Source of the DNA: Puccinia triticina
Lineage: Eukaryota > Basidiomycota > Pucciniomycetes > Pucciniales > Pucciniaceae
NCBI RefSeq assembly: GCF_026914185.1
Contig: NC_070565.1
Coordinates: forward strand, 1,550,001-1,614,000
Length of the DNA: 64,000 nucleotides
Direction: 5' to 3'
Part shown: positions 21,430-32,259 of the stretch, piece by piece
Position numbering within the stretch: position 1 is the first letter of the stretch
How the letters are laid out: each line of letters opens with the position of its first letter
Notes under the pieces: model-generated
The model's input: only the letters and a program-made list of their open reading frames with translations
Told to the model about the DNA's origin: nothing
Databases searched by the model: none
Made by a program: the position numbers and the translations under genes

Positions 21430-21771
21430 GAGCATCTCCAGCAGTCCAGGGGTGGATCGTGTTGCTTTTGGTAGGCAGAGATTCACTTTTTTCAAATCTC
21501 TCACCTGCCGCTGGCTTCCACAGGCTGCTATAGACATGGGAATGTAGCAGGCCGGAGGCAAAAATGATACATTTTTTATGCTTCCATCAAAAAGTACCTT
21601 CTGACACAAAGGCCACCCACCCAACAGGGAATGCTGGTTGTATTGTGAAGGATGAGGTTGGCTGGACCTTCAAAAGCACATGGACCAGCTTGAGCAAGCA
21701 AAAATTGGTGCAACCCAAGCCATAGCCTGTTTAAGTTGGCACTATCCACCCCCGGACTGCTGCAGATGCTC
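21430..21771. repeat. 342-bp Harbinger-like MITE
   Basis: The ends GAGCATCTCCAGCAGTCC and the complement GAGCATCTGCAGCAGTCC are inverted repeats with two mismatches over about 27 bp, and TCA is duplicated on both sides (21427-21429, 21772-21774). The first ten bases equal those of the 30555-32991 element, which has a TAA duplication. Three-base duplications and this terminus suggest PIF/Harbinger affinity. Confidence 0.68.
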
Positions 21772-21890
21772 TCAGGATGCTTGTCAGGACATCCTTGGGA
21801 CTGCTTGTGGCCTGCAGCCTCTCAGTTACAGGTCCCCATTTGAAACACCGGTCCCATAAGTAGGCTAGATAGACGGTCCAAAAGTAAGTC

Positions 21891-21994
21891 TGAACAGAGT
21901 GGGATTCGAACCCACGCCCGAAGACCGCCGGATCATGCCTGCATACCGCGGGGTCACCTTAAGACGGCGCCTTAGACCACTCGGCCATCTGTCC
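21891..21994 (-). tRNA. tRNA-Leu (AAG) with a 26-nt intron
   Basis: On the minus strand the gene starts GGACAGA, pairing fully (one G-U) with TCTGTTC; the discriminator is A. The D arm GCCGAGTGGTCTAAGGC is typical of leucine tRNA. The anticodon stem CCGTC pairs with GGCGG only after removing a 26-nt intron (TGACCCCGCGG to ATGATC) placed one base after anticodon AAG, the standard eukaryotic position. A longer variable region (TCTTCGGGC) and the T arm GTGGG-TTCGAAT-CCCAC complete it. It lies 135 bp upstream of the carrier gene and is divergent from it. Confidence 0.92.
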
Positions 21995-22128
21995 TGTAAT
22001 CGGGAACAGGAATGGGCTAATCTGATTCCGATTACGTATCCACATCCAGCTTGAGCCGCATTCTGCGGAGGGAGGTCGAAGAACTCATCTACGAAGCAAA
22101 CGAGCAGGGAACACTCTAGGATTCGAGG

Positions 22129-23635
22129 ATGAAGACGACCAGCCAGCCCGTTCCACTCTCGGAGAAAGTGATGGGGAAGATGAAGGAGAGCGAGGAGGGG
22201 ACAGGACTGCCTCGACCGTCAGCAACCCCCAGCAGCACCAGCAGCAGTAGCCGAAGTAGCAGCAGCAGCAGTCAAGATAGTAATACCACCCTCGAGGAGA
22301 GCACGGCCGGCCAGGCGGGATTCGACGGCGCAGGCAAGTATCTCCTGTCGGGAGGGATAGCGGGCGCAGTCTCCAGAACAGCGACGGCGCCGTTCGACCG
22401 CCTCAAGGTCTATCTGATCACCGCCCAACCGTCGACCCTGGCCAGTGTGGAGAGCAACCGATCGGGTCGGAGGATACCGGCTCGGAACACGATGTCCAAC
22501 CTGATGGACGCGCTCAAGTCGATCTACAGCGAGCATTCCAGATGCCAGACTAACTTCTCGAGCCCCACGCCCCACTCCTGGGGGCTCCGTAACTTCTTCA
22601 TCGGCAACGGCCTCAACGTCATCAAGGTCTTCCCCGAATCCGCCATCAAATTCTTCGTCTACGAATACGCTAAAAACTTCATCTTCCATCGCCAATCTCT
22701 CCGTGATCATTCCTCGAGGTCTCAAGATGATCGTCGCTCTAATCTCGGCAGGTTCCTGGCCGGTGGCTTGGCTGGGGTGGTGAGTCAAGTCTTAATCTAT
22801 CCGATCGAGACACTCAGTCAGTCTTCCCTTCCTCCCCCTCTTTCTCTCTTTATCCCGTTTCATATGTACCCCCCTTTTTTCCATGATGTCTAATCTTCCC
22901 CTGGTTTTTTTGTTTGTAGAAACTCAATTGATGAGTAGTACGATCAACGAATCCTTTCAAGGGCGTGCTCTTCTAGTGTACACGATCAAAAAGCTCAACA
23001 AAACTGGCGGCGTACGGGGATACTACAAAGGTCTTATGGCAGCCACCATGGGCGTCTTCCCGTATTCAGGTATTTCGCCTCCCACACCTTCACGAAAAAA
23101 CGGGTGGTTTGCCATGTGAGAAGACGAGGAAACTGATGATCTTCAAGATGACTTGATTTTTCTTAATACACACAAAACAACAATTGTATGGAACAATAGC
23201 CATTGACATGTCAGCTTTTGAGGGCTTGAAACGGGCGTATAGAACGGCGTCTGGCACGGAAGAAGAGACGGGCGTGTTAGCGACCTTAGTGTGTGGCGCG
23301 ATAAGCGGGGGAGTGGGCGCGACGGTAGTATATCCCCTGTAAGCACCCCAACCGCCTGCGCTGATTCTGAAGATGATAAGAAACGGGGATTGATGGAGAT
23401 CGTGCGAGGTGACAGGAATGTAGTGCGGACACGCCTGCAAGCGCAGGGCACGCCCTACCATCCCCAACAGTACACCGGCATCCTCGACTGTGTCCGCCAG
23501 ACCTTCCTGCGCGAACGCTGGCTCGGCTTCTACCGCGGCCTCGCACCCTCCCTCCTCAAAGTCGTCCCCGCCGTCAGCATCAGTTGGCTCGTCTATGAAC
23601 AGAGTAATCGCACCCTCGAACAGCTCCTCGGATGA
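22129..23635 (+). CDS. Mitochondrial carrier family protein, SAL1/SCaMC-like
   Basis: Exons 22129-22816, 22920-23069, 23200-23338 and 23416-23635 join in frame to 398 residues. The third acceptor (after GTGACAG, 23415) was chosen because it restores the conserved PLNVVRTRLQAQ. All three carrier repeats are present: P-F-D-R-L-K near 88-93, P-I-E-T-L-K near 225-230 and P-L-N-V-V-R near 325-330, each after a Gly-rich helix such as GGIAGAVSRTATA. The TAPFDRLKVYLI form of repeat 1 and IKFFVYEYAKN point to the SAL1/SCaMC group (ATP-Mg/phosphate exchange across the inner membrane). The N-terminus is a 70-residue Ser-rich segment without the EF-hands of that group. Between repeat segments a Ser/Arg-rich insertion is present (SLRDHSSRSQDDRRS). 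Substrate is inferred only. Confidence 0.88.
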
Positions 23636-25754
23636 CCGACCTCATACCCGATCCTCCCACCACTCTCTTCAACACACTCCTGCCCACGCCTATCTCAAAT
23701 ACCTCCATGATGCTGTCTGCCTACTATGCTTTTTACAACATCTTCTCTTCCCCTCTGAGAAGTTAGGACCTGGGTTGGTTTAGTTGATGTTACCTTCAGT
23801 GTTTTTTCTTTTGTTCTTGACAATCCTATTTTATTTTCGCTAATCTTCTTCGTTAGTCTTTTCTTTCGGTCAGTTTTCTCATCCATACACATACATGCTA
23901 ATAGAGCCCATACACATCCTCCCAGATTCCAGGCTCTGTGTGTATGTAAGGGCTTCGAAACCTCATGGTTGCAGATCGATTAGCCATCAACTGTGTACAT
24001 CAAATGGTCGTGCGAAGTGGAAACAAGAAACCTTGGGGGGAGCTTGCCAACCTGACCTCAAAAACGACCATATCATCTTGCGCTACAACGTTGTCCGGGG
24101 ACATATTTTTCATGGGACTTTTTCCAAGCTTGATCATGGACAAAAAGAAATGCTGAATTAACGCAAGAACTGGAAGAAATCCCACACAAGAACTCTCTAC
24201 CCGAGCTTAACCAAGCCTCACCTCCGAAGGAGAGGGGCTCATGTCCACAGTCGCTTGCTGGGCCTGAGTCATGTGGCCCGGACTTTGTGGAAATTGTCCC
24301 TCAATTTTACACTTAAAAGTTATGGAAAGAAAACTGCGGTTCTATCAAAAAGAAATTGGGCTTAAATACCCAGTCCCTCCGGCACGAGTTGTAAATTGCA
24401 GGCCGGTTGTGCAAAGGTTACATTGTGGCACGTATTTTGGAGGGGATAAAGATATACAATATTTTTAAGTATGCTGCCAGGGTCTGGGGTCAGCTTGAAG
24501 TGTGTGCTAAATATGTGGGCCCTGGTTGGTCAACACCATCGACCTCTGACATCCGTGTGACAGCTAGAGGATGGGTCACCTGTCCCGTATGTGCTGTGTG
24601 ACATGTGCTCCACCAGGACAGATTTGCCCGGGGCGGGAGGCGGCTTCGTGTTGGCCGCGCAACAGCTTGCGCGACGCGAGCTGATCTCGCGAACCCGCCC
24701 GACAGTCCCGGGCGGCGGCGGTGCTCCGGAGGGAAATTCCGGCTCAGCAGGGATCATTGGAACTGCAATGTGAGGTTTAGACTTCTTAACAATGAGAGAC
24801 AAGTATATAAATATATACACGCGCCGGACTTGGAGAAGTCCCGCTCGGATCGGGTAGACTGATGTACAAGATAGGGGAGAAGCAAGATGCGAGAATTGCC
24901 GATAACGGCTGCATGTTAATGAGTGATTGGCCGAGAGCGGCACAAAAATAAACAGGAGTATCTAGCCGAGAACGGCATAAAAGAGTATACGGTCGCCGAG
25001 AGCGGCGTTCAGAACACTGGTCCAGGCCGAGTGAGAGAGGAAGGCGGCCGGGGCTGTTACATTATTCGGGAGATAGGCCGGACGGTTTCCCTATCCGGAA
25101 GCGGGGGGCTTCACAAACCTCACATGAGAATGCCGTGACAAACAGACCAGCCGGACTCGGTGATTCATAGAATCATATCTCTTTCGCTTCTCTTACTTTT
25201 GAGGGAATCGAGTAGTGAATCATTGTGTGATGACCGGTCCCGGGACACCCTAGTCCGGTCGCGTCCCCAACCTTGACTGGCATAAAATGCACGTGTTAAG
25301 AGCTATCTTTCCTCGACCTCCCCAAAGCTATTGTTCGTCTGATATGTTTTGTTACCATACGCGGACCTCGGCCGGCCCGCCTCTAGTCTTGCTTTTCTCG
25401 CTGGATTTCTCTCTTTTGTCCCGCCATGGAGCTTGGCTCAGCCTCGGCGACTGCTATAACCAGAGCTCTGGGTCCCTGTCGCACCCAAATCCCCTTACTT
25501 CCTTCGCACTATTCACACTCTCCGACTGAGTTTTTCCCGTATCCTATCCCACCAGCGCCTCATCCCCATCCGATTCAATAACATCCCAAGTAGATAAAGC
25601 ACACCTGACACCAGTACTTTGGGACGCACACCTCCATTATACTATTAAAATCCAGACATCCGCATAATCACAATCAACACAACATCCTCTTAAGCACCCT
25701 GACTCGACAGATCCACAATCAAGCAGTTCAGATCTTTTTGTTCCAATTGAAATT
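23636..25754. other. Intergenic, probably with degraded LTR-like sequence
   Basis: No gene is supported. At 24880-25030 the word GCCGAGAGCGGC (or GCCGAGAACGGC) recurs several times, and 24600-25140 is more GC-rich than its flanks with a TATATAAATATATA box near 24802, suggesting an old LTR. I could not find both ends. The last 200 bp before 25755 are probably promoter and 5' untranslated sequence of the next gene. Confidence 0.4.
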
Positions 25755-27226
25755 ATGTCGCAAGAATCTGATACAATCCCAGCGCCAGACACTGGTATGT
25801 AGATCAGCAATCTTCCTGCACCTGCTTGGCATCCCTCGGGCATTCTCACTGACGTTAGCTGCGTCCCATTCTTCTTCCAGGTCCTCTCTTGGAGGCATTT
25901 GAAAATTTAGCGAGAAAATGTGATGAGCTGCCGCAGCAGCATCGCCTCGTTCAACAGAACGAGCCAGTTTATACAGCCGCTCAGCTGGCGGCCCGAAAAG
26001 CTCTCCTCACCATGACTGGAACAACCATGCTTCCTTTACTTCGGCAGCAGTTCATCGATTTACAGGAATCTCTTGACCTAGCGGCCTCAGACACCCCAAG
26101 TCCGAACCTCGATTTAACCCAACAACACGTAAAAAAAATCGGTGAAACCTTAGATGAGATTTTTCTCGTCGCCAATACACTTGCTCCGTCTATTACCTCT
26201 CTTGGCAGATATTCCAGCCGCAATGATCACAACTACGGTGTTGCTAAACAATTTAAATGTGATAACAACTTGCAGCAACTGCGAGACCTAGCCTCCGCCC
26301 TCGGAGTCCTCATTAGGAATGCGTATGTTGTCTATATCCGGGACGGGCATTTCTTACTCCCTAATACCGCCTTCCCCGATGAATCCCGCGAAAACAACTC
26401 TAGAAAAGTGTTAATCGCAGATTCAGAACTCATGTTGGAAATCTTCGAGGTGGTAATAGCATGGTCTCAAGAATCGAGCTCTAGTGCGGTCCAAAAGGAA
26501 TTGCAGGGCTATGATCAAACTTTTGGAACAATTCTCAAAGAATTAAACGAGCATATCAATGCCGCGATTCGGTCTCAGGAAGAACAAAGCGCCAATGCGG
26601 GCGCACGCCTTGCGGCTGCACCGGATAACAATCAAGCCGAGCGCAACAACAATCAACGTGGGCGCGAAGCCAATCAAGCTGGACTCCAGGACAACCAAGA
26701 CGAAGACGCGGACCTTTCCGACGACGCGGAAGAAGGGGCTCTGGCTGGGGCTCCTCCACCCCCCGAAGAATTTCTCTTAAGACCAAGAGTAGTCGAGCTT
26801 ATGCGACTCATTCTGCCGCTTTTGAAATTATGCAGATCGTTCTTCCGCAGAGTATGCAGGCAACCAAGTTCAAACCCACGCTTCACAATTGGCGAAGACA
26901 TGTGTTCCTATGACCTTGACTGGCTTATACGTCAATCTTTGCTAGTTTCAGAGAGACTTGAAAGCATTTGCAAGAACTTATATCTTATCTACAGTGAAGA
27001 AGACATTGGCGACGGATACCTCATAATAAACGATTTGGCCAACCAAGTTCGGGGCGCTTTAGATGCTTTTATAGTCTCAATTAGTTTTCATCTGGTACCT
27101 ATAGATCCTCTCCCTCCATCTGTAACTATTTCCCACCTTTACTTCTACCCAGTCAGATCACAAATCCGCCTGGCCATGGAGAACTTCTTAGATGCCCTTT
27201 CGGAATTTGAAAGGGATGCGCCGTAG
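25755..27226 (+). CDS. Unrecognised rust-type hypothetical protein
   Basis: Two exons (25755-25794 and 25881-27226) join in frame (GT/AG, 86-nt intron with GTATGT donor and TTCTTCCAG acceptor) to a 461-residue protein beginning MSQESDTIPAPDTG. The N-terminal half is helical and acidic/Leu-rich. The middle, residues about 240-300, is Asn/Gln-rich then strongly acidic (DEDADLSDDAEEG) and ends in a proline run. The C-terminal half is again helical, with MRLILPLLKLCRSFFRRVC followed by a second globular-looking region. No signal peptide, membrane span or catalytic motif is evident. Short first exon plus long second exon is common for such genes. I do not recognise a named domain; two helical repeats joined by an acidic linker is a description, not a function. 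Confidence 0.68.
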
Positions 27227-28793
27227 TGTTCGTTCCCGGAAAGATACGCACTAGATTCTAAGCCACTATTCCGCCCCTTTCTAGAAACTTCACAGCTCAG
27301 AATCGAACCCGAAGAACGTTTCACTTTTTTGATTCACTCTTCTCCAAAATTGTCACCTGATTTCCCTGAATTCTCCTCTTATGTCTGTTTTCACAAGAAC
27401 ATTAAATTTTGTTATTTTTGCCCTAGTGTTGATTTTGAGAAAGGCTACCAAGTTCAGATGTTGGTGATCCCGCAAGTTAAAATTCAAACGTGACCTTCAT
27501 AAATGTCAAGTATTTTATTTCTATTGCCTATCTCATGAAGCTTTAAAATTTAGATTCACCTCAGTGCAAAGAAGCTTCAAGTATTGTCAGGTTTGAACCC
27601 AGCGCCTTGAGTACTGTAGGACTCGAATCCCCAAATAATTATCATCCAATCTACTCTCGTGTTCCGCCTCTGTGGCGGGCTGGTGATCTTCTTAGTCCCC
27701 AGCCTTCTTGTTGTTTTACTTCTGCAGCCCCTAGACCTTCTGTCTTGGTCCTAGTTGCCTACGCTGACTCAGGAGCTACTCCTGTAACTCCTCAAGTCAC
27801 CCAAGTGTGGGATAAGGGTGGCACTTTTTCCCTCCCCTCCTACCCTTCTTGTCTCTTTCCGCCCGCTACGGTGGTAGATGAGAGTAGGGTGGAAAGTGGG
27901 AGGATTGGAGAGAGATGTTCACATTCCTTCTTGGGAAGTGAATCTCTTGCTCCCTATGAGTGTTGAGCCCTGAGGTCTGAACCCGGGGAGGGCGGGACCC
28001 CTAACTGGGTGGCTCGGTGGGGGCGAAAATTTGTCCTGTGAGAGTCGGCAGATCGAGTACGGCGTCTAAGCTGAGGGTATCGGTTCGGCGTATGTTTTTC
28101 TAGCCGGTGCCGGTTGACCTCTGCTCGACTAGCTTCCTCGCTGCGCATACGGGCTGCGTGGCGCGCTGGGGTTTCCCCGGTCTCCTCGCACCTCCTGTGG
28201 TGCTCCTTGGCGCGCGCCTGTGCAGCACGCTGTCTGACTCCACCTCCCGCTTTGCTCCGGTGTGGAGTGCCCTCCGCGTCGCTAAATTTGGCTCTTAGCG
28301 AGCGGTAATTTAGCTTAGCTTTTAGCTGAACCGATGCGGATGCTCTGCCAAACACAGCCTTATTCAAGGAGTATGTGATGATAGGATTTTATAAAAACCA
28401 CCTTTGAGAACCCTAATTGAGAGCCCTAAGTTATGATTCAATTTTGAAGACCACTTTTGCAAGTAACAGAATTATACAAGTCAAAATGCACTCTTGCTTA
28501 AATTTAGGTGACCACCCTAAAATAAATTCACTACATGGATCAGCAACCCAACAAGTTTCACATTCATGTGAAAGACAATGTCAATTCCCATTCACATGAG
28601 GCAGGAAGAGTAAGAACAACGAGTAAGAACAACGAGCGAGATGAATGGGTACTGTGAGCTGAGCCTGGCTGTTACAGATATGCAAGAAAGCAAGGAAACA
28701 TTCCCAGGAACAGTTCCAGGAGCTCATTTACGTTTCAAAAAAAAAAAAAAAAATGAATTAAATGGAAAATAGTATTAGTAAGAAGGATACAAT
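27227..28793. other. Intergenic stretch with repeat-like GC-rich block
   Basis: Overlapping open frames at 27607-28367 lie on both strands and show no family features. The block 27970-28340 is GC-rich and ends with TAGCTTAGCTTTTAGCTGAACCG-like words, suggesting a transposon fragment. A run of 17 A occurs at about 28737-28753, just beyond the end of the synthetase gene. Confidence 0.45.
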
Positions 28794-30405
28794 TCAGGAT
28801 GATGGGGGAGTTGGTTTGGGGTCAGCCGCATCAGCATTAGCTTGACCGACCTCCTTCATCGAGATCTGTTTATCCTGGCGTTCCTTTTCGAGCACCCAAT
28901 CGGGCTTGGGGGTATATTTCTTCTCCTTCTTCTTCTTTCCGTCGCCGGCAGAATTTGCGAAGTCGTCGGGGTATGCGAGTCGGTTGGCATCCTGGAACAG
29001 CGGGTCTTTGTCGTAGGCTTCGCGGATGGGTGCGAGCAGTGAGAGGATCGCAGCGGTTACTGCGAGCTTTAAGTCTGAAGGGAATAGCTTGAAGCTTCCG
29101 GAGCCGACCGGTTCTTCGGTCTGGTAGTCTCGCACGATGTCTGCGTAGGTTGAATAGTGCAGTACATCTTTTTCTCGTTTCCGGACTACCGAGAATAACG
29201 TCCCTTCAGGCGCTTCACCGGGCACAAATGGGCTTTTATGGTCTGCGTTCATGCTTCTTTTCAGATCGGCAATGGGAAGCAGAACTGATTCTATGAAAGC
29301 GAGGATCCCATTCCCGTTGATTTCACCGGGCACACAAACTGCATCCTTGATCTTCTTCTTGACTTCTTCAGGCGAATCGAGGAAATCGATCTTCGATTTC
29401 GCATCAGAGGACGACATCTTGGTCCCAGTCAATCCAGGGACCATGGTATTCATGAGATGGATCCGTTTAGCATAGCCTAATCGGGGCAAATAAAGCTCGG
29501 CGAAGGTAAAGATTTTGCGCTGGTCGATCCCGCCAAATTGGAAGTCGACGCCGAGGTATTCTTCGTCTAGTGCCTGGAGGAGCGGGTACAGGAGACCGGA
29601 GAGCGGCGGGGCGTCGGATTCTTTGACCACTTCGCTTCCCGCTTTCCGGGCGTCCCTTTCAGATACCAGGGACGCCAGTTTCAGACAGTCTTTGTTGTAG
29701 GGTGTCGAGTACTGGTACGAGGATCCAGTGATGAACTCGAGTCGGTCGATCGGCACCCCAATCGAGGTGAACACCGCCCGCAGGATGTGAGAGTAGTACG
29801 AAACTCGCTGGTTGATGAGTTCCAAGGGCGCCTTCAGATTATCTAAAAACGCATGAACATCTGTTTCACCAATTTCCTGGCATTAGCGAGCCAATATTTG
29901 AACCTCCACGCAGATAATAAAAACATGGTTACTGACCGGCTAGCAAAACTTTGACCCGAACCCCAGCCCGGAGAAAGTCTGCAATCTTGGTCAAGGGTAC
30001 GAAGTAACCGATGTGTGCTGTTTTTGTTAGTCGCCTTGTAATGGCGATGCAAGGGACGTCAACAAACACATCCTGCAAAACTTTCTCATTACTTTTTTTC
30101 CCTTGCTTAGTCGCAGCAACTAGCCAAAAAGAAATTGTAACACACGTCTTCCCGTAGTTGCAGTACCTAATGATACCCAGAAGGAGGAAAAATAAAGGGC
30201 TTGGTCAGACGAACGTTCTGTTTGAAGGGAAGATGGTCACTAAACACGGAGAGCGAACGGGTTTCGTACCCCAGTAACAAGTGATGATTCGCCCTTCCTC
30301 CTGACACAGCTTGAGCAAATCTTGCGATCCCAAGACTTCGCCCAAGTTTCGAGTGATCAGCTCGTATCGTTCGGCGGCACTTAAGCTTTCAGAATTCGTC
30401 GCCAT
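28794..30405 (-). CDS. TYS1: Cytosolic tyrosyl-tRNA synthetase
   Basis: Minus-strand exons 30405-30270, 30166-30146, 30017-29937 and 29860-28794 give 434 residues in frame. It charges tRNA-Tyr with tyrosine. The class I HIGH motif appears as P-H-I-G (53-56), the KMSKS loop as GTKMSSS (KMSSS about 227-231), and the tyrosine pocket region as FQFGGIDQRKIFTFAE. The second exon is only 21 nt and codes for the residues just before the HIGH motif; without it the protein would lack TATTGRP. The C-terminus is a Lys-rich tail (GKKKKEKKYTPKPDWVLEK) as in fungal cytosolic enzymes. No mitochondrial presequence is visible. The start at 30405 is the only ATG that gives the expected N-terminal helix (AAERYELITRNL). 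A transposon of the 7-kb family lies 145 bp upstream. Confidence 0.95.
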
Positions 30406-30993
30406 GGTTAGTTGGTTCGTTGGAATGAATGAGAGCAAGAGGTTACACGGACACTCTTGGAGGTTTCTTTGGCGAGAGGGCGCAGCACGCAGCGTGCACC
30501 CGAAGAGGGGAGCCACTCTCGGGGCTTCACTTCGGGACCCGATCTCGCGCCTAAGAGCATCTCCACCGCGGGTGCTAAACCTAACTTGACACAAGTCCCC
30601 TCCTTCCGAGGAGGCGCGAAGCGCCTCCGAAGGAGGGACTTGAATATAATGTCCCAAATCTTGCGTGAGCGCAACCGACCATTTGGCTGGGGAGGGCATT
30701 ACAACCCCCAAATCATCCACAAGCGCTCTGATTCTGGTCACGCCTCCCAGACCATTGAAAAGCTTGTGATTTTTTGGTATATGTACGGCCCTCAAAGCTC
30801 CACATTTCCATAGCATTAGGAAACTGTGGGGATGGATAAGTATTGGGCATTGGAGTGATCCGCCCAATGCAGGCCCAGATAAACTCTTGGATTGATCCGC
30901 TCCTTATGGCATAAATAGCAAAATGCATACATCATAAGCCATAAGCGCCACCAATTGCAAATATGTACATATTTCATTAAAAATACAATTTAA

Positions 30994-32259
30994 GGGCCTG
31001 TACCATACAAATTCTGTTTTTCTTGCACGGGGAAAACAGTTTTTTTTTCTGCGCTTTTCAGATATTTCAAAAAACCCGCATTCAGAAAAACAGATTTCAA
31101 TAAACCCGTACCACAAGTTAACCATCACTTGGTTCCAGAATATCCGCACTCCTCCACTCCACCATCCATCAGCTCAATACACCCAAAGACAATCTTTGGT
31201 ACCCTTGCAAATCTTCATGAGTAGGGAAGGGGTCATTGTGGTGCCTTCCCTACTCATGAAAACCTCAGACGCTCTTTGACACTCCCCCCTCTTGGACCAA
31301 TCTACTCGTCGGTCCAAGAGGATCGGACAGATTGATCCGAGAGGATTGGAGAGACCGTCCCAAGAGGGAGGAGGCCTGCAATCACTCCTCCAGTTGTCTT
31401 GGACTGATTGGGCCGAGAGCAACTCCCTCCTGTTAACTTGTTGGTCCAAGAGGAACTCCCTCCTTGCCCTGCCCATAGATTGGCCCGAGAGATTTAAGGA
31501 GGAGGGAATACCAATCTGAGGGGATGGGTGGGTCAAAATTTAATTCCCTCCCCCTTCCTGTTGGATCAATTTAACTTTATATGTCCAAGGGGAGGGAAGG
31601 AGGATGGACCCAAGGTTTCTTTCTCCTTTCTCCCCAAAAATTTGATTTCTTGTTCCTCTTGGAACGATTGAGTTCTCATTTCTCTCGGAAAGTTCAAGTT
31701 CTCTTTTCTCTCGGAAAGATCAAGTTCTCTTTTCTCTCGGAACAATTGAGTTCTCTTTTCTCTCGGAACAATCAAGTTCTATTGTTTGGAGAGAGAGGAG
31801 ACAATTCCTCTCGGACCAATAATACAGAGTGATCCAAGTGGGAAGAAGGAGAAGAGCGGTCCAAGGTAAAGGAGGAGAGATGAAGGACAAACCAGAAGGA
31901 CTCTTTTTTCCAAACTCTCTTTGTTTTCCTTGGACCGATCCAGTTGTAGTGGTTGGATTGGTCAGCTATGATGGTTCGTTCCGAGCGGAGGGAGGACTTC
32001 CTGGAGAAAGATGATTGATTGCTGGCTTGCTCCGGGCTTGGAGTAATGAGGTGATGGAAGGTGATGGGGGAGGAAAAACAGCTGTGAAAAACAGGGTCAG
32101 ACCTGTTTTTGAAAATTGCCTTTTTTTGAGGAAAACTGTTTTCTGGATGACCCAAAAAACAGGTGCTGTGGTACCCATTTTTTAGCAAAAACTGTTTTTT
32201 GCACAAAAAAACAATTTCTGCAGGAAAAACTGTTTTTCAACCTGCTATGGTACAGGCCC
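30994..32259. mobile_element. Second Harbinger-like element nested in the first
   Basis: The ends GGGCCTGTACCATA and TATGGTACAGGCCC are exact inverted repeats, with TAA on both sides (30991-30993 and 32260-32262). GGGCCTGT termini and TAA duplications are typical of PIF/Harbinger. The inner part has a hairpin at about 31195-31260 (GAGTAGGGAAGG with CCTTCCCTACTC), several copies of TTGGACCAATC-like words and the tandem array below. No transposase. Confidence 0.8.
31655..31784. repeat. Tandem repeat, five units of 26 bp
   Basis: The unit TCTCTCGGAA(A/C)(G/A)(T/A)T(C/T)(A/G)AGTTCTCTTT repeats with a 26-bp period; the first unit is the most divergent. Confidence 0.85.

Noticed and set aside
24549..25140. 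Solo LTR from TGTGACAGC to CCGTGACA
   Set aside because: Flanking 5-mers do not match and no second copy is present in the window; left as unresolved repeat-like sequence.
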